This document shows positions 61,760 through 64,000 of a stretch of DNA of 64,000 nucleotides, piece after piece. The notes beneath the pieces were generated by a model. That model saw only the letters and a program-made list of their open reading frames with translations, made no database searches and was not told where the DNA came from. Made by a program: the position numbers and the translations under genes. Numbering within the stretch: position 1 is the stretch's first letter; each line of letters starts with the position of its first letter. Origin of the DNA: Clavibacter tessellarius (GTDB taxonomy: Bacteria > Actinomycetota > Actinomycetes > Actinomycetales > Microbacteriaceae); assembly GCF_001618005.1 (NCBI RefSeq), contig NZ_LQXA01000013.1, positions 162,488 to 226,487 on the forward strand, written 5' to 3'.

Positions 61760-64000
61760 GCGCCGGGTCGGCGGCAGCGGCAGCGGGCGCGGGCTCGGGC
61801 TCCCGCGGCCCGACGGTCTCGGGCGCGCGCAGCCAGGATCGGCGCTCGACGGCGCCGTCCGGCGCGACCCGCCACACCCGCCCCGGGACGGGCGCGAGCG
61901 GCGGCGGCACCTGGCGGATGCGCAGGAGCGTGCGGACGTCCCGCGGCGCGCACCCCTCGAGCACGACGCTGCCCGCCCGGCGGATCTCCGCGAGCAGGGC
62001 GCCGCGGACGAGCCAGGCGTCGGGATCGCCGACGACGACATGCGGCATGCCGTCGCGATCGCGCGCGCCGGGGGCCACATGACCCGGATCCGGCGACCAG
62101 CCGAGCGGCAGGTCGAGCACCTCCACGGCCTCGTGGCCCTCCGCGCGGAGACGCGCCGCCGCCTGGGCGGGAGCCGACGCGACGAGCGCGTGCACCGGAC
62201 CGTCCTCGAGCACCAGGGGCGGGGCCGGGTCCGCGAGTGCGGGTGCGAGTGTGGGTGCGGGTGCGGGGAGCGCGTGAGCATCCGGGCCGGCTCCCGCCGC
62301 CCGGTCCGCGGGCGGCAGCGCCACCTGGATCCGCGCCCCGCGCCACTCCCCCGCGCCCGGCCCGGCGGCCGGGTCGAACAGCGACGGCTCCCCGCCGGCG
62401 AGCACGTGCTCCTGGCGCGTCGGCAGCGCCAGGAGCACGGGCGGACCCGCCGCGGCGCCGACGGCCTGCAGCGCGCCGCCCGGCCGCCTCGCCGATGCCG
62501 CGAGCGCGACGCCCGCGTGGGGCCCCTCGCGGACCAGCGCGGCGAGCAGCTCGAGGAGGGCCGCCTGATGGTCGGGGTCGAGGCGGGAGACGGCCACGTC
62601 GAGGTCGTCGGCGAGCACGACCAGCGGTGCGGGCCGCGGGCCCGGCCTCCGGATGCGGGCCACGACGGCCGTGAGGGCGTCCCAGCAGCCCTCCGGATCG
62701 GCGGGCACCCGGCTGACCCGCACGCCCGCGGCGGCCGCGGAGGCGGCGAGCGCCCCCAGGCACGAGCTGCGCCCGGATCCCGGACCGCCGAGCACGAGGA
62801 GGTGCCCGTCCGTCGCGGGACGCCAGAGCGCGGCCGCGCGGCGCTGCTCGGCGGGCAGGTCTACGAGCGCGAACGGCAGGGCCACGTCGTGACCGTCGCC
62901 GTCCGGGGACGGGCCTGCGGACGGGGACGCGCGGAGGGGCGGGAGACCCGCGAGCCCGGCGAGCGGGACGACGGCGGGGAGCGGGTCCAGCCACGGACGA
63001 CGGACCGGCCGCCGGGGCACGCGCTCGGATGCGATGCGCGCGAGGTCGTCGGCCGTGGTGACGGCGACCTGTAAGGGGCGCGCGGATCCGCCGTGCGCGC
63101 CCAGCAGGCAGCGGCCTGCCGGGGCGGCGGGCAGGTGCGCGGCGTCGGGGGTGCCGAGGAGCGCCCGGCTGTCGGCCTCGTTGTTGACGCGCAGCGACAG
63201 CCGGAGGTCGCAGTTGGCGAGGACGGCGTCGCGGACCACGCCGGCCGGCCGCTGCGTGCACAGGACGAGGTGCATGCCGAGCGACCGCCCGCGGGACGCG
63301 ATGTCGGCGACCACCTCGTGCAGGCCGTCCTGGTCGGCGAGGAGCGCGGCCAGCTCGTCCACGACGATGACGAGCCGGGGGAGGATGCCGGCGGCGCGCG
63401 GGTCGTCGAGGTCGCGGGCACCCGCCTCGCGCAGGGTGCGCTCGCGGTGGCGGATCTCCGCCCGGAGGCTCTCGAGGGCGCGGCGCGCGCCGCGGCCGTC
63501 GAGGTCGGTGACGAGCCCGACCGCGTGCGGGAGGACGAGGAGCGGATCGAAGGCGGCGCCGCCCTTGAAGTCGACGAGGAGGACCGTGACCTCCTCGGGC
63601 GGATGCGCGGCCGCGAGGGCCGCCATCCAGGTGACGAGGAGCTCGCTCTTGCCGCTGCCCGTCGTGCCCGCGACGACGGCGTGCGGCCCGTCCGCCACGA
63701 GGTCGACGACGACGGGACCGTCATGCCCCGCGCCGATGGCCGCCGGGAGCCCTCCCGGACGGAGGGTCGATCGCGGATGCCCGCCCGCGGCACCGGCGCT
63801 CGTCGCGACCTCGGCGAGCGGGACGCGCGCGGGCAGGGGCGTCCGTGCCGCAGCGAGGCCGCGGCGGCGCGCGAGGGCCGCGAGCTCGTCGGCGAAGCGC
63901 GCGGCCTCCGAGAGGGAGACGAGCTCGGGCCGGACGACGCCGGCGCGGGCGGCGGATGCGGCGTGCGGCTCGCCCTCCCCGAGCGCCCCGGGCGCCTCCC
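61749..64000 (-). CDS. FtsK/SpoIIIE-EssC-type ATPase (C-terminal part; 5' end outside the window)
   Basis: About 750 codons are open to the right edge, so the N-terminus is missing. The first visible ATPase domain is complete, with Walker A GTTGSGKSE, FKGGAAFDPLL, Walker B LVIVVDELAALL and CTQRPAGVV. A second has a degenerate Walker A (GGPGSGRSS, Arg for Lys) and LVVLADDLDV. A C-terminal domain ends the protein. PGALGEGEPHAAS and LSEAARFADELAALARR before the first domain are typical of EssC-like secretion ATPases. It probably drives a type VII-like export system; no WXG100 gene is in the window. Confidence 0.88.
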   Translation of the reverse strand, partial: EAPGALGEGEPHAASAARAGVVRPELVSLSEAARFADELAALARRRGLAAARTPLPARVPLAEVATSAGAAGGHPRSTLRPGGLPAAIGAGHDGPVVVDLVADGPHAVVAGTTGSGKSELLVTWMAALAAAHPPEEVTVLLVDFKGGAAFDPLLVLPHAVGLVTDLDGRGARRALESLRAEIRHRERTLREAGARDLDDPRAAGILPRLVIVVDELAALLADQDGLHEVVADIASRGRSLGMHLVLCTQRPAGVVRDAVLANCDLRLSLRVNNEADSRALLGTPDAAHLPAAPAGRCLLGAHGGSARPLQVAVTTADDLARIASERVPRRPVRRPWLDPLPAVVPLAGLAGLPPLRASPSAGPSPDGDGHDVALPFALVDLPAEQRRAAALWRPATDGHLLVLGGPGSGRSSCLGALAASAAAAGVRVSRVPADPEGCWDALTAVVARIRRPGPRPAPLVVLADDLDVAVSRLDPDHQAALLELLAALVREGPHAGVALAASARRPGGALQAVGAAAGPPVLLALPTRQEHVLAGGEPSLFDPAAGPGAGEWRGARIQVALPPADRAAGAGPDAHALPAPAPTLAPALADPAPPLVLEDGPVHALVASAPAQAAARLRAEGHEAVEVLDLPLGWSPDPGHVAPGARDRDGMPHVVVGDPDAWLVRGALLAEIRRAGSVVLEGCAPRDVRTLLRIRQVPPPLAPVPGRVWRVAPDGAVERRSWLRAPETVGPREPEPAPAAAAADPALSR

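Overview
The window is very GC-rich, densely coded actinobacterial chromosome. The best fit is a plant-associated Microbacteriaceae, probably Clavibacter or a close relative. This is inferred from the gene content (maleylpyruvate-isomerase-type mycothiol-dependent enzyme family, OleA/OleBC/OleD cluster, FtsK/EssC-type ATPase, MEP-pathway ispG and dxr), from strong GC3 bias and from many leaderless genes with TAGNNT -10 boxes. No rRNA, tRNA, CRISPR array, transposase or integrase gene was seen.

Layout. 1-5.2 kb: 5' end of pstS (minus strand) with a candidate PHO box, then a divergent NarL-type histidine kinase, response regulator and unknown secreted protein, a TPR protein and a zinc alcohol dehydrogenase. 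5.2-9.4 kb: an S41 peptidase divergent from a second kinase/regulator pair, and a DUF418 membrane protein. 9.4-19.5 kb: a LacI regulator plus a small monooxygenase, divergent from a nine-gene sugar operon (SAF-domain oxidoreductase, ribose-type ABC importer, SDR dehydrogenase, hydroxyisobutyrate-type dehydrogenase, gluconokinase, fuconolactonase-type hydrolase); most of its junctions overlap by a few bases. 19.5-20.85 kb: a 1.3 kb insert, AT-rich at its left edge, bounded by a 41-bp perfect direct repeat of the 3' end of poxB. It carries a secreted cysteine-containing protein and a small membrane protein. 20.8-24.1 kb: poxB, a DUF1684 protein and a long Phd/YefM-like protein with no toxin beside it.

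24-39.8 kb: mixed housekeeping and accessory genes (S9 peptidase, TetR, GNAT, SGNH hydrolase, SDR-DUF2867, SRPBCC, ROK kinase, MFS, ribF, truB, ketopantoate-reductase-like protein, a P-loop-less kinase-like protein, mutY). 39.8-46.7 kb: the translation block proS-nusA-ylxR-infB-rbfA, without rimP in its usual place. 46.7-51.5 kb: oleA, a fused oleBC and oleD for head-to-head long-chain olefin synthesis. 51.5-58.7 kb: ispG, rseP, dxr and a double-FKBP lipoprotein, with a Ser/Thr kinase plus lipoprotein cassette inserted on the other strand between rseP and dxr. 58.7-64 kb: OsmC, a GABA aminotransferase coupled to an asparaginase, and the 3' part of an FtsK/EssC-type ATPase that runs off the window.

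Two genome-wide signals stand out: at least fifteen genes whose -10 hexamer lies 6-9 nt before the start codon (leaderless transcripts), and a strong excess of the palindrome GGATCC built through otherwise uncommon synonymous codons.
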